Positions 6,519 to 15,856 of a DNA stretch of 64,000 nt are shown here, in pieces; position 1 is the stretch's first letter, and every line of letters begins with the position of its first letter. Below the pieces are notes generated by a model. It was not told where the DNA came from and did no database searches. It worked only from the letters and a program-made list of their open reading frames with translations. Origin of the DNA: Dyella lutea (lineage in GTDB: Bacteria > Pseudomonadota > Gammaproteobacteria > Xanthomonadales > Rhodanobacteraceae); NCBI RefSeq assembly GCF_024158035.1, contig NZ_JAMZEK010000004.1:124001-188000 (forward strand), read 5' to 3'. The position numbers were made by a program, and so were the translations under genes.

Positions 6519-8279
6519 ATGCGCGAAGACTTGCTCGTCGTCCTGGACGCGATTTCTGGTGAAGCCGCGAAGTGGCCGGGGCTGCTCAGCCTTGCATTGG
6601 CGGTGTTCTCATTGCTGGTGATCGCCCGCCTGTCGATACTCGACTTTGGTCACTGCTACCGGCTGGTGCGCGGTTTGCGCCGTGGAGGTGCCGGAGCCGG
6701 GATGCATTCAGTGCTGGCGTCGCTGCTGCTGTTGGCTTTCACGGACGGGGCGCTGACCAAACGCGACCGACGCACGCTGGTTCGCCGAACGCGCCTGCGC
6801 ATGGAGCACGAGTTGTTCGATCCCATGCCGGACTTTCGTTGGCCGCTGCCCGACGATCATCCCGACCGCGGTGTTCCGGAGTTCGCCCCGGAGAGAGGTC
6901 GGCGCGGCCGTCGGCTGGCCAGGCGCGCCCATCATGCGCGCCTGCGACAGTGGCGCGCGCAGATGCGCCGGTTTGTCGCCAAGGAGGGTGACTGGACGAT
7001 CTATCTCGACAACCCGGCGCAGATCAATGCGCGCATGGCGGAAGTCCAGCGCTACTTCGATATCCTGCGCGGCGAAGGTATCGAGGAGGGGTATCGCGAC
7101 CATTTCCTGTGCGCCGTCGAGGTGTCGTCCGGCTTCATCGCGCCGCTGCATCTGTTGACCGGGCTGCTGGTGGAGTTCAACGACAAGTGGGGGCCGATCC
7201 TGCGTGCGTTCGATCGCGATGCGATGGATTACGAGGGGATCGCAATGGGCGAGGCATCGCTGGACCTGCGCCAGATTCAGATGTTCATCTACAACTGCTG
7301 GCTGCTCTGGGGGCCGAGTATTCCGATCTGTGGATGCCGCCAGTGGGATGCCCGCTACCGCTTACTGCAGTACGGCTTCGGCGACGAGAACAACAGTATC
7401 GAGGTGGTGGGCGAGGCCGCTGCCATCGCCGCACAACTACATAAGCTGGCGCATGCCGAGGTCGATTACGACCGCGCCTGTCGAAGTAACGGCGAGAACG
7501 ATGCACAATCGCGGCCGCTGGAGGCGATGGCCGTTCCCGCCAACGTGCTGGGGCAGCTGCGTCTGTCCGGCAGCCTGCACAGCGAAGACGGTCGCCGCGT
7601 GAACGCCTTGCCCAAGGCTGCCCGCGCGAGTTGGGGTGGTGGGCAGGACGAGCGGCCGGTGCTGTTCATCTCGGGCATCGAGTCCGAGGCCTCCATCAAG
7701 GGTAGCCTGAAGCGCGAGGAGCGCCGTTATGGGCGCATTGCCCTGGATGATGCCGCCATGCCGTCACGCTACTACTCCGCGTATCTGTGGGTCGGTTTCG
7801 TGTTGCTCGGTCGTGCCGGCGATGCCTGGCGCCCGCTCAGCGAAATCCTCGGCAAGTCCTCGCAGCGCTGGAAGGATTTCGTGCCGTTCTTCGAGCACGG
7901 CAACCTGGCCGATCGCGAGAGTTGCGCCTTCGGCAAGCGGCAGCTCGCCGCCAAGACCGTCGCCGCATTCTCGCGGCTGGTGGAAGGTCATCCGCCGGGA
8001 GAGTTCCGCCACCGCTTCGCATTTGCCTGCGCCATCGACGAACCGGGCTGCGGCTATCCGCTGGCCCATCCCGAATGGGGCGGCGGACCGAGCATGCGCG
8101 AACTGATCAAACAGGCGCTGCGGCAGTCCGCGGAGCGCGGCGACCCGAACGGCCGCCGGCTGCTGGAGGAAAATATTCTGCAGTTCGATCATTTCGACGG
8201 CCGGCCCGGCCACCACGATTACGCCGCATGCCAACTGCCCACGCTGGTGGCCGCCCACTACGCGACGTTCGACGACTGA
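6519..8279 (+). CDS. Large membrane-anchored protein of unknown function
   Basis: The 586-residue protein starts at ATG 6519 with GGGGAG directly upstream; the frame is open from 6393, but no better start exists. A hydrophobic segment at about residues 21-41 (LLSLALAVFSLLVIARLSIL) and a weaker one at about 65-77 suggest an N-terminal membrane anchor with the rest cytoplasmic. Notable stretches are FIYNCWLLWGPSIPICGCRQ, YGFGDENNSIEVVG and FAFACAIDEPGCGYP, with paired cysteines. I do not recognise the family. It converges with, and overlaps by 22 nt, the GNAT-like gene on the other strand, an arrangement that may be maintained. Codon use matches its neighbours. Confidence 0.85.
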   Translation: MREDLLVVLDAISGEAAKWPGLLSLALAVFSLLVIARLSILDFGHCYRLVRGLRRGGAGAGMHSVLASLLLLAFTDGALTKRDRRTLVRRTRLRMEHELFDPMPDFRWPLPDDHPDRGVPEFAPERGRRGRRLARRAHHARLRQWRAQMRRFVAKEGDWTIYLDNPAQINARMAEVQRYFDILRGEGIEEGYRDHFLCAVEVSSGFIAPLHLLTGLLVEFNDKWGPILRAFDRDAMDYEGIAMGEASLDLRQIQMFIYNCWLLWGPSIPICGCRQWDARYRLLQYGFGDENNSIEVVGEAAAIAAQLHKLAHAEVDYDRACRSNGENDAQSRPLEAMAVPANVLGQLRLSGSLHSEDGRRVNALPKAARASWGGGQDERPVLFISGIESEASIKGSLKREERRYGRIALDDAAMPSRYYSAYLWVGFVLLGRAGDAWRPLSEILGKSSQRWKDFVPFFEHGNLADRESCAFGKRQLAAKTVAAFSRLVEGHPPGEFRHRFAFACAIDEPGCGYPLAHPEWGGGPSMRELIKQALRQSAERGDPNGRRLLEENILQFDHFDGRPGHHDYAACQLPTLVAAHYATFDD

Positions 8280-9154
8280 TGCGCACGGAGCCAGTCGCGG
8301 AGCGAGCCCGGACCGGCCTGCACCAGGGCGCGTTCGGCATCGGCATCCAGGGTCTTCAGGGCGTGGCTCGGATCGAGCAGCGGAATCGGCACACGTTGCC
8401 GACAGGCCTGTGCGAGCGCGTCCAACTGGGCCGTGACGCTGGCATCGTCCACGAGGGAGGCACCCTTGAGTACGGAGATGCCAAAGAACCCCCGAAGATG
8501 GCTGGCGAGCAGGCAGCTGTCGAGCATCGGACCGGATGCGCCGATCACCGAATACACCAGTCCGTCGTCCGCGGACTGGTCGCGCGACAGGGCTGGCTGC
8601 ACGTACGGGAAATCGACCACGCGCGCGTTGCGTGCCGCCCATATGCGAAGTCGGTCGAACTGGTCGATGCCGGAATGCGCGCTCTCGCTGGCGTAGTCGT
8701 CCGGCTCCATGCGCAAGGGGTCGTTCTGCTCGATGAAGACCAGTGCCGCCGCCGCGTCGATCGATGGAATCCGAAGCAAGTCGGGCACTGCCGCGGTCAC
8801 CGCCTGCAGCAATTGCGGGAACCATCCCCGGCCTCGCGCCGGCGCGGGCACGAAGATGTAGTTGAGGTTGGCGGTGAGCATGGTCTGTCCCGCGAGATCG
8901 TGGCGCAGGGCGATGAGGTTGGCGCCTCCCACCATCGTGCCGCCGGGAGTATCGCGGGCAATGATGCAGACTTCGCGGAACGGTCCGTATTCGGCCCGAA
9001 GCCGTGCGTGTGCCTCGCCGTGGTTGAGTGCCAGGCAGGCCTGGAAACCTGTCAGCTCCTCGGTCTCGTTGGGCAGCACGAAGGCAAGGCGATAGGCTGC
9101 GTAGAAGGTGCCCAGGGCGGGATCTTCGGGGTGGTCGATGATGTCCAGGTGCAT
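8258..9154 (-). CDS. GNAT-like N-acetyltransferase family protein
   Basis: The 298-residue cytoplasmic protein begins MHLDIIDHPEDPALGTFYAA. The region at about residues 35-125 has acetyltransferase character: REVCIIARDTPGGTMVGGAN, then LNYIFVPAPARGRGWFPQLLQ, which fits the beta4-turn-alpha3 acetyl-CoA loop (Q/RxxGxG/A) in a degenerate form. The C-terminal half (about 170-298) is not recognised. The substrate is unknown. Its 3' end overlaps the convergent 586-residue gene by 22 nt, so the two transcripts would be mutually antisense at their ends. Confidence 0.75.
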   Translation of the reverse strand: MHLDIIDHPEDPALGTFYAAYRLAFVLPNETEELTGFQACLALNHGEAHARLRAEYGPFREVCIIARDTPGGTMVGGANLIALRHDLAGQTMLTANLNYIFVPAPARGRGWFPQLLQAVTAAVPDLLRIPSIDAAAALVFIEQNDPLRMEPDDYASESAHSGIDQFDRLRIWAARNARVVDFPYVQPALSRDQSADDGLVYSVIGASGPMLDSCLLASHLRGFFGISVLKGASLVDDASVTAQLDALAQACRQRVPIPLLDPSHALKTLDADAERALVQAGPGSLRDWLRAHQSSNVA

Positions 9155-9489
9155 GAGCGTATGGCGCGCGTGAATCGTGGCCGAAAGCAGCCTTCAGACC
9201 GGAGTGTACCCGTCGTCCGCCATCACACGGCGGGTGTCGGTTCGGGGTGGTTGGCGGGGCGGGCGTGCCACGGGGCGGCGGTTCTTCCTCGGAGACTGGG
9301 AGGCGCCGTCGAGGGTGCTCCCGGGAGTCTGGTGGCCGCGTGGCCGCTTGAGTAGGATCGTGTGGCCGTCAGGGGAAATCGGGACGGTATCGTTCTCGCC
9401 CGGCGGGCTTTGCATGGAGGCAGCGTGCTCATGGCGCTCTGGAACCATGAATCCCGGTGGGTGGGATGCATCCACACAGGGGGAAATTC
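9155..9489. other. 335-bp divergent intergenic region
   Basis: The region separates the GNAT-like gene (leftward) and the DUF2846 lipoprotein gene (rightward), so it should hold both promoters. Frames inside are low-complexity. Imperfect repeats are visible (CCGTCGTCCGCCATCACACGGCGGG around 9209-9233). No clear sigma-70 boxes could be assigned. Confidence 0.4.
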
Positions 9490-9927
9490 ATGTTTCGCAA
9501 ATTGATCGCTTTTGGCGTGATGTCGATGGCTCTGATGATGGGCGGCTGCGCCAGTGTGCCCATGGCCAGTACGTCTGCCGATGCCCAGGCCAAGACGTTT
9601 ACGCCGTCGCCCGACAACGCAGTCCTCTACATCTACCGCAACGAGACCATGGGGGCAGCCATCAAGATGCCGCTGCTGGTTGACGGCGTGAGCGTGGGCG
9701 ATACCGCCGCCCACACTTACGTCCGCAAGGAGCTGCCGCCCGGTCAGCACACCATCACGTCGAAGACCGAGAAAGACGCCACGCTTACCATCGACATGCT
9801 TGCGGGCAAGATCTACTACGTTTGGCAGGAAGTGAAGATGGGCATGTTTTCTGCCCGCTCGGCCCTGCATCAGGTGGATGCCCAGCAAGGACAGAAAGGC
9901 GTAGACGAGTCCAAGCTGATCAACTGA
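9490..9927 (+). CDS. DUF2846 family lipoprotein
   Basis: The 145-residue protein has a lipoprotein signal ending MMGGCAS, with the lipobox cysteine at residue 20, so an outer- or inner-membrane lipid anchor is expected. The mature part matches DUF2846: AVLYIYRNETMGAAIKMPLLVDG, then YVRKELPPGQHTI and KIYYVWQEVKMGMFSA. The family is a beta-sandwich of unknown function in the envelope. The start is ATG 9490 with GGGGGAAA upstream. It is a single gene closed by the strong terminator at 9950. Confidence 0.88.
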   Translation: MFRKLIAFGVMSMALMMGGCASVPMASTSADAQAKTFTPSPDNAVLYIYRNETMGAAIKMPLLVDGVSVGDTAAHTYVRKELPPGQHTITSKTEKDATLTIDMLAGKIYYVWQEVKMGMFSARSALHQVDAQQGQKGVDESKLIN

Positions 9928-9949
9928 TCGCGCCGGCTGGACGAGGGGA

Positions 9950-9976
9950 GGGCGGCCTGGCCGCCCTTTCTTTTTG
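9950..9976 (+). terminator. Intrinsic terminator of the DUF2846 gene
   Basis: GGGCGGC-CTG-GCCGCCC is a perfect 7-bp GC stem followed by TTTCTTTTT, located 22 nt after the stop codon. It is a textbook Rho-independent terminator for rightward transcription. Confidence 0.92.
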
Positions 9977-10083
9977 CCAGCACGGCATCTGTAACCGATT
10001 GACCGCTTCAACGGATGGCGGGTGCGCTGGACGGGGAGCCCGCATGGCTGCCCTCGGTGCTCGTCGATGCGGTGACGCCGGCA

Positions 10084-10563
10084 TCACCCTCGCCGTGCCG
10101 CCTCGATCGCCGCGATGTCGATCTTGCCCATCGTCATCATTGCCTCGAACGCGCGTCTGGCCGCGGCGGGGTCGGGGTCGGCGATCGCTTCGGTGAGGGC
10201 GCGCGGTGTGATCTGCCACGACAGGCCCCACCGGTCCTTGCACCAGCCGCAGGCGCTGGGCTGGCCGCCGTGGCCGACGATGGCGTTCCACAGGCGGTCG
10301 GTCTCGGCCTGGTCGTCCGTGGCCACCTGGAACGAGAACGCCTCGGAGTGCGGATGCCCGGGCCCACCGTTGAGGCCCAGGCAGGGGATGCCCATCACCG
10401 TGAACTCAACCGTCAGCACGTCGCCCTGTTTGCCCGCCGGGTAGTCGCCCGGTGCCCGGTGCACGGCATGCACTGCACTGTCCGGAAACGTCTCGGCATA
10501 GAAGTTGGCCGCCTCCAGTGCGGTGCCGTCGTACCAGAGGCAGAGGGTGTTCTTGCTTTGCAT
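10084..10563 (-). CDS. VOC/PhnB-like (3-demethylubiquinone methyltransferase-like fold) protein
   Basis: The 159-residue protein begins MQSKNTLCLWYDGTALEAAN and contains FYAETFPDSAV, the GIPCLGLNGGP segment, SEAFSFQVATDDQAETDRLW and GWCKDRWGLSWQITP. These are hallmarks of the 3-dmu-9_3-mt (PF06983) branch of the glyoxalase/VOC superfamily. Despite the historical name, members are not proven methyltransferases; many are small metal- or ligand-binding proteins. ATG at 10563 is preceded by a GGAG-type SD. It appears to be a single-gene transcript. The function is unknown. Confidence 0.85.
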   Translation of the reverse strand: MQSKNTLCLWYDGTALEAANFYAETFPDSAVHAVHRAPGDYPAGKQGDVLTVEFTVMGIPCLGLNGGPGHPHSEAFSFQVATDDQAETDRLWNAIVGHGGQPSACGWCKDRWGLSWQITPRALTEAIADPDPAAARRAFEAMMTMGKIDIAAIEAARRG

Positions 10564-10891
10564 GGGTGTTCTCCTGTGCGGACGGAACGAGAGACGTCTT
10601 CCTCTTCCCGACGAATCACGCTCCGGCGGATCGACACGGTCTGCGGATTCCCTGTCGGCCGTGGGGCCGCCGACGGACGTCAGCCCGGGGTCCGGCTCCG
10701 GTCCCGAGCCTGCCCGCTCGCTGCCATATCCGGTCTCCGGCCCGCCGTATCCCGGACCTGCCCGCCGCCGCGCTGCGAGGCCTACTGGGCGCGAGCCGAC
10801 GGCACGCATGCGTCCAGCGACTCCGGCGCAGGACGCACGTCGGGCCAGCAGGCGGATCGATTCGACCGACACGACACAGGGAGGGAATGAG
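10564..10891. other. 328-bp divergent intergenic region
   Basis: The region lies between the leftward VOC gene and the rightward SPFH gene. It is GC-rich, with open frames only of the shadow type. It presumably carries both promoters and the SPFH leader; no clear motif was found. Confidence 0.4.
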
Positions 10892-12070
10892 ATGGCAGAC
10901 CATTCGAACTGGTTCAGGGGCGCGGCGGCGCGCGTGCTCAATCGCAAGGTGCTGGTGCTGGCCCTGATCGCACTGGGCGGGTACGAGCTGTACCGGCATC
11001 CGCCGATCGAGACCATCGGGCCGCAGCAGGTCGGCATCCGTCTCAATGCATGGACCGGTTCGGTGACCGAGGTGGGCGAGGGCGTGTGCCTGATGATCCC
11101 GGGCATCCACAGCCTGCGCACGTTCCCGCTGCAGGATCAGATCTACCGCCCCGAGCGTAGTGCCAAGGCCAATGGCGCCGCGCCGTTCCAGTCCTCGGAG
11201 GGGTTGTCGATCGGCGTCGAGCTGGCGATCCGCTACGCGGTGGATCCGGCCACACTGCCGAAGGTGGCGAAATCCCTGCCGGACCACATCGGCCACGACC
11301 TGGTCGAGCCGCTGGTGCAGGGAGTGATCTACAAGGTGTTCACGCGCTACACCGTGCGCGAGATCTTCTCGACCAGGCGCCAGGAGATCCAGGGCGTGAT
11401 CGAGAGCGAGCTCAAGCCGATGCTGGCGGCCGACGGCATCGTCCTGCGCAACGTGATGATGGGCAACGTCGACCTGCCGCCGGACTACCGCGACGGCATG
11501 AACAAGGTGCTGGCGACCGAACTGGAAACCGAGCAGATGCAGTACACGCTGGAACTGAAGGCCAAGCAGGTGCAGGAGTCCAAGCTGCAGGCCGAGGCCG
11601 AGAAGGCCCAACGCGATACCGCTGCCGAGGCGGCGGCCGACGAGCAGGTGATCGCGGCCAAGGGTCAGGAAGAGGCGATGAAGCATGTGCTGCCGTTCAA
11701 GCGCAAGCAGATCGAACAGCGCGAACTGGAAGCCGAAGCGGAGAGCGCCGCGCGCATCCGTGCCGCCAAAGGTGACGCCGAGGCACGGCGGATCGAGGCG
11801 GCCGGCGAGGCCGATTCACGACGCAAGCTGGCCGATGCCGATGCCTACCGCCTGGAGCAGATCGGCAAGGCCAACAGCGAGCAGCTCGAGCGCGACGGCG
11901 GCCTGATCGACAAGCACCCGCTGCTCATCCAGAAGACCTTGGCCGACAAGCTGTCGGACAAGATCTCGGTGATCATCGCGCCACCGCCGGCCACCGGCGG
12001 ATTCATCGGCCAGGCGCTGATCGACGGTGCGCCGCGCAAGGCTGTCGCGGCCGCGGGCAACGCGCCATGA
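10892..12070 (+). CDS. SPFH/band 7 domain membrane protein
   Basis: The 392-residue protein has one N-terminal membrane segment (about residues 18-34, VLVLALIALGGYELY), then the SPFH domain (about 40-225: PQQVGIRLNAWTGSV ... LVEPLVQGVIYKVF) and a long charged coiled coil (about 220-350, Glu/Ala/Lys/Arg repeats) typical of stomatin/HflK/flotillin proteins. Such proteins form ring-shaped oligomers in membrane microdomains and often regulate proteases or channels. It starts at ATG 10892 (GAGGGAATGAG upstream). The stop overlaps the next gene's start (ATGA), so the two are translationally coupled; the partner is an exported protein. The role is inferred as envelope organisation. Confidence 0.9.
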   Translation: MADHSNWFRGAAARVLNRKVLVLALIALGGYELYRHPPIETIGPQQVGIRLNAWTGSVTEVGEGVCLMIPGIHSLRTFPLQDQIYRPERSAKANGAAPFQSSEGLSIGVELAIRYAVDPATLPKVAKSLPDHIGHDLVEPLVQGVIYKVFTRYTVREIFSTRRQEIQGVIESELKPMLAADGIVLRNVMMGNVDLPPDYRDGMNKVLATELETEQMQYTLELKAKQVQESKLQAEAEKAQRDTAAEAAADEQVIAAKGQEEAMKHVLPFKRKQIEQRELEAEAESAARIRAAKGDAEARRIEAAGEADSRRKLADADAYRLEQIGKANSEQLERDGGLIDKHPLLIQKTLADKLSDKISVIIAPPPATGGFIGQALIDGAPRKAVAAAGNAP

Positions 12071-13530
12071 GGGCGCTGCCGTGGATGGCTCTGCTGCTGT
12101 GCGTGGGCCTGGCCCACGCGCAGTCCGCGCCGTCCGGATATCCGCTGGCGGTGGTCACCCGGGACGGCATTGCCCTCAGGGCCCAGGCGAGCGACTCATC
12201 CGCTCGGCATGCGCTGCTGTGGCAAGGCGAGAGCCTGGAGGTGCGCGGGCGCACGCTGGACTACCTGCAGGTATACGACCATCGCATCGAGCGCGCCGGC
12301 TTCGTGCGCGCGAGCCAGGTGCACCTGCTCCCCACGGGCGCCGACGACGCGCCGGCGCTGCTGTCGGTCGTGCGCTTCCTGCGCGACATGCCGGGCAGCG
12401 AGGCATTGGGCATCGCCTACACGGCGGCCTACCTGAAAGCCGCGCCGGGCAAGGCGATCGGTGCCGAGCCGTTCGATGCGCTGGGTGTAATGGCCGCGCG
12501 ACTGGCGCGGCAGGCGTCGACGAACCGGGACAAGTCCGCCGAGCAACGCCTGTCCGGGCAGTTGGAGGTGGTGGCGGACTATGGCGTGGTGATCCACAGC
12601 ATCGATCACGACGGCCGCATGACGCTGTGCTACGACGGCGAGGCCTTCCGGCGCGTTATGGCGCTGCCGGCCACGGCCATGCAGAAGGCCACCGCGGCGC
12701 TGGAGCTGACCGATCCGGGCTGCATCGACCCGGCGCTCACGCCGGTGCAACGGGACGCCCTGGACACCTGGCGCGCCGACCTGCTCGAACGCGTGCCGCA
12801 CGACGGCCTGCCGCGCTATGTCCTGAATCGCCTGCACATGCGCATGGCGTCGGTATGGGCGCAGGTCGCCTTCGAGCGCTCGCGTCGCCAGAAGCCTGCC
12901 CGACCGGCCGCTTCGCGGGCACTGGATGAACTGGCCGCCGTCGATACCCACTCACTGGTCGAGCGCGATCGCGCCGCCTACAACGATGCGGCGATGCGCG
13001 TGGGTGCTTCGCGGTGGGCGGCCGAGCCGGCACTCGAGCCCGGCCCGGGGCTGCACGTCGTCACGGCGCCGGGGCGCCCCGGCGAGACCTGCATCAAGCT
13101 GGTCGATCGAAAGCATCCCGCGAGTTCGCCGCTGCTGCAGCGCTGCACCTACGGGACGGTCTGGGCGAGTTCGGCCCGTGCCAATCCACGTGGCACGGCG
13201 CTGGCGCTGGCGGTGCAACCGATGGCCAGCTGGTGCGAACTGTGGCTGTTCCACCGGGTCGGCCAGCAATGGGCGGTCGACGTGGTGCCGCCGGCGGATG
13301 ACGATCCGCGGCTCGGCTACATCGAATTTGCCGGCTGGGTACCGGGAGGCCGCCTGATGCTGGCCGCGCGTGAGGCGCGGGTCGACGGGCGCTTCGTCCA
13401 CCGCTTCGAGGTGCTCGACATGGACACCCTGATGGCCACCCGGCAGGCCGACAAGCCGTCTTCGCTGAGCCTGTTCTATCGCCACGAAGACGCGGTGTGG
13501 AAGAGCCAGACGGTGAGCCTGCGCGAATGA
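12067..13530 (+). CDS. Secreted protein with N-terminal SH3-like domain, coupled to SPFH gene
   Basis: The 487-residue protein has a clean signal peptide (MRALPWMALLLCVGLAHAQS). Residues about 25-87 read as a bacterial SH3-like fold (VVTRDGIALRAQASDSSARH ... RAGFVRASQVHLLP), a module that commonly binds peptidoglycan peptides. The rest (about 95-487) is unrecognised, with Cys pairs (DPGCIDP, LQRCTYG, SWCELW) that may form disulfides in the periplasm. It overlaps the SPFH gene by 4 nt (ATGA), implying co-translation and a joint envelope function. The gap of 118 nt to the glycosidase gene suggests a possible larger operon. Confidence 0.85.
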   Translation: MRALPWMALLLCVGLAHAQSAPSGYPLAVVTRDGIALRAQASDSSARHALLWQGESLEVRGRTLDYLQVYDHRIERAGFVRASQVHLLPTGADDAPALLSVVRFLRDMPGSEALGIAYTAAYLKAAPGKAIGAEPFDALGVMAARLARQASTNRDKSAEQRLSGQLEVVADYGVVIHSIDHDGRMTLCYDGEAFRRVMALPATAMQKATAALELTDPGCIDPALTPVQRDALDTWRADLLERVPHDGLPRYVLNRLHMRMASVWAQVAFERSRRQKPARPAASRALDELAAVDTHSLVERDRAAYNDAAMRVGASRWAAEPALEPGPGLHVVTAPGRPGETCIKLVDRKHPASSPLLQRCTYGTVWASSARANPRGTALALAVQPMASWCELWLFHRVGQQWAVDVVPPADDDPRLGYIEFAGWVPGGRLMLAAREARVDGRFVHRFEVLDMDTLMATRQADKPSSLSLFYRHEDAVWKSQTVSLRE

Positions 13531-13648
13531 GGCGCAGATCCCTGGCCGTGATGGCGGGTCAGGGCGTTCCTGCCCCGGCCCGTATGAGCGGCTCCCCGGT
13601 CATGGCGGCAGCAGGCAGAATGATCCTCCGCAGCCACCGGAGGGGACG

Positions 13649-15856
13649 ATGCCCAAGCGCAGTCTTGCCGTACTTCTGCTCGCCATGATCGGCCTGCCCG
13701 GATCGGCGATGCCGGCACTGGCCGGGGAGGCCGGCGCAGGCGAGCTGCCGGCATGGACAGTGCAGCAACCCCGCCACGACCGCTACCTCGCCGCGCATGG
13801 CCTGCGCGCCTTCGCCGGCGGCTACAGCGAGGACGGCCTGGAAGTATGGAGTTTTCCGCTGCAGATAGCCTCGGGCTACACCCTGGAATTCGTGCGGGGC
13901 GACGGCCGCGTGATCCGTGGCATCGACGTACTGGATTCGGCCCGCGTCGATCCCCTGGGTTTCGTGCGCGACTATCGCGGCGAAGGGTTCCATGTGTCCG
14001 AGCGGATCGAGACGCGCGGCATGCTGCCTGGCGTGCGGGTGCGCCTGCGCGTGGAGGGCGATCCGAAGCTGCGCGTGCGCGCTCGCTTCGAGCCCTCGCT
14101 CAACCTGATGTGGCCGGCAGGCATCGGGGGGCAGGAGTTCGGTTGGGACGCGTCGGCGCATGGATTGTTGTTCAAGGAACCCAGTCGGCATTTCGCCGCG
14201 CTGGTCGCGTCGCCCGAAGCCGACGCGCACAGCGAGCCGAACAACGATCGCCGCGGCAGCACCTTCGGGCGCCCGCTCTTCCTGGAGATGGATCCGACGG
14301 CATGCGGCGATGCCCGTTGCGCGACGCTGGTGTTCGCCGGACAGAGCGAAACCGGCGAGGAGGTCCACGCCACCGCATCGGCACTGCTGGCGGCCCCGGA
14401 TGCGCCGCTGGCGTCGGATGTGGTGCGCTTCGACGACGCGCTGCACATGCGCATCACCACGCCGGATGCCGACGCCAACCGCGCGCTGCGCTGGGCGCAG
14501 GTCGCGCTGGAGCAGGCATGGAGCTGCAATGCCCGGCTGGGCTGCGGCGTGGTGGCCGGCTACGGTCCCTCGCATGGCGCGCGCCGGCCGCAGTATGCGT
14601 GGTACTTCGCCGGTGATGGGCTGGTCGCCACGCGGGCACTGGTGCAGGAGGGCGACTTCGAGCGGGCGTCCGAGGAACTTGCATTCATCCTGCGCTACCA
14701 GGATCCGGACAGCGGCATGCTGTGGCACGAGCTGTCGCAGAGCGCCGGATTCCTGCATTGGACGCGCGACTACCCGTTCATGTACGTGCATGTGGATATC
14801 GCGTTCGACTTCCTTCCGGTGCTGGCCGCATACGTACGGGCCAGCGGCGACGAGGCATTCCTTCGTCGGCACTGGCCGCAGGTGATGGCCACCTGGCGCT
14901 ATTGCCTCTCGACCATCGACGCCGGCGATGGCCTGCCGCGGGTGCCCGCCGACAAGATGAGCGCCAACGAACAGGATCGGCTGACCGACGAGCTCACGCT
15001 CTCGGCGTCCTGGCTCGAGGCCGCCGACGCGATGGCATCGATGGCACGCTCGATGGGCGATCCGCGGCTGGCGCATGCGGCGGAGGCAGATCGCGATCGG
15101 GCGCGGGCGTCGATCCGCAAGCGCTACCGGGACGACGTGCATCAACGCTGGATCAGCGGCTTCCGGCACGATGGCAAGGCGGGCGAGCCCTTCAGCGGAG
15201 CGGATCTCGCGGCGATCGGCAGTGGCGCTGCCACTCCGGCGGAGGCGGCTGCGACGTTCGACCGGCTGGCGTCGTCGGATTACCTCACGACCTGGGGCCT
15301 TCGCAGCAAGCCGTCGAATGCTCCGGACTACGATCCGCAGGCCTACTCGCGCGGCAGTGTCTGGGGACTTGGCTCGGCGGCGGCGGCCGAGCAGATGTGG
15401 CGGGCGGGTCGCCCCCGGCAGGCGGCGGCGTTGTGGCTGCGGCTGGTGCCGTGGGCGGCGCAGGACGCGCCAGGGCACATGCACGAGGTGCAGTCGGGCG
15501 AAAGCTTCGAGCCGCAGCGCGAGTCGGTGCCGGAGCAGACCTGGTCGTCCGCGGCGTTTCTCTCGGCCGCCATCCGCGGCATGCTCGGCCTGCAGATCGA
15601 CGCCTTGTCACACCGGCTGGTGTTTGCTCCCCAGCCGCCCCTGGCCTGGCAGAGCCTGTCGGTGCAGGGGGTGCGCGTGGGCGACCGCCTCGTCGACCTG
15701 GCATGGCGGCGGAAAGGCACAGCGGCTGTGCTGGAGGTGGACAACCATGGCGCGCCGTTCGAACTGGACTGGCGGCAGGCGGGTGCCGATGCCGCACATC
15801 CGCCCACACGCATGATTCCGTCGGGCCGCAGCCGCTGGCAGGTGCCGACCCGCTGA
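13649..15856 (+). CDS. Secreted six-hairpin glycosidase (amylo-alpha-1,6-glucosidase/GH15-like)
   Basis: The 735-residue exported protein has signal peptide MPKRSLAVLLLAMIGLPGSA. The N-terminal part (about 35-260) is a beta-sandwich like that of glycogen-debranching and glucoamylase-like enzymes. The (alpha/alpha)6 barrel (about 275-660) includes QYAWYFAGDGLVATRALVQE, RYQDPDSGMLWHELSQ, HWTRDYPFMYVHVDIAFDFL and VPEQTWSSAAFLSA; acidic residues in FAGDG and the late PEQTWSSA helix are plausible catalytic positions. The specificity (alpha-glucan, trehalose or another sugar) is not readable. The start is ATG 13649 with GGAGGGG upstream. Confidence 0.82.
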   Translation: MPKRSLAVLLLAMIGLPGSAMPALAGEAGAGELPAWTVQQPRHDRYLAAHGLRAFAGGYSEDGLEVWSFPLQIASGYTLEFVRGDGRVIRGIDVLDSARVDPLGFVRDYRGEGFHVSERIETRGMLPGVRVRLRVEGDPKLRVRARFEPSLNLMWPAGIGGQEFGWDASAHGLLFKEPSRHFAALVASPEADAHSEPNNDRRGSTFGRPLFLEMDPTACGDARCATLVFAGQSETGEEVHATASALLAAPDAPLASDVVRFDDALHMRITTPDADANRALRWAQVALEQAWSCNARLGCGVVAGYGPSHGARRPQYAWYFAGDGLVATRALVQEGDFERASEELAFILRYQDPDSGMLWHELSQSAGFLHWTRDYPFMYVHVDIAFDFLPVLAAYVRASGDEAFLRRHWPQVMATWRYCLSTIDAGDGLPRVPADKMSANEQDRLTDELTLSASWLEAADAMASMARSMGDPRLAHAAEADRDRARASIRKRYRDDVHQRWISGFRHDGKAGEPFSGADLAAIGSGAATPAEAAATFDRLASSDYLTTWGLRSKPSNAPDYDPQAYSRGSVWGLGSAAAAEQMWRAGRPRQAAALWLRLVPWAAQDAPGHMHEVQSGESFEPQRESVPEQTWSSAAFLSAAIRGMLGLQIDALSHRLVFAPQPPLAWQSLSVQGVRVGDRLVDLAWRRKGTAAVLEVDNHGAPFELDWRQAGADAAHPPTRMIPSGRSRWQVPTR

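Noticed and set aside
13559-15484. A 641-codon open frame on the minus strand opposite the glycosidase gene
   Set aside because: It is Arg/Gln/His-rich with no domain and no SD; the plus-strand frame has a signal peptide and clear glycosidase motifs. Long antisense frames are common at this GC content.
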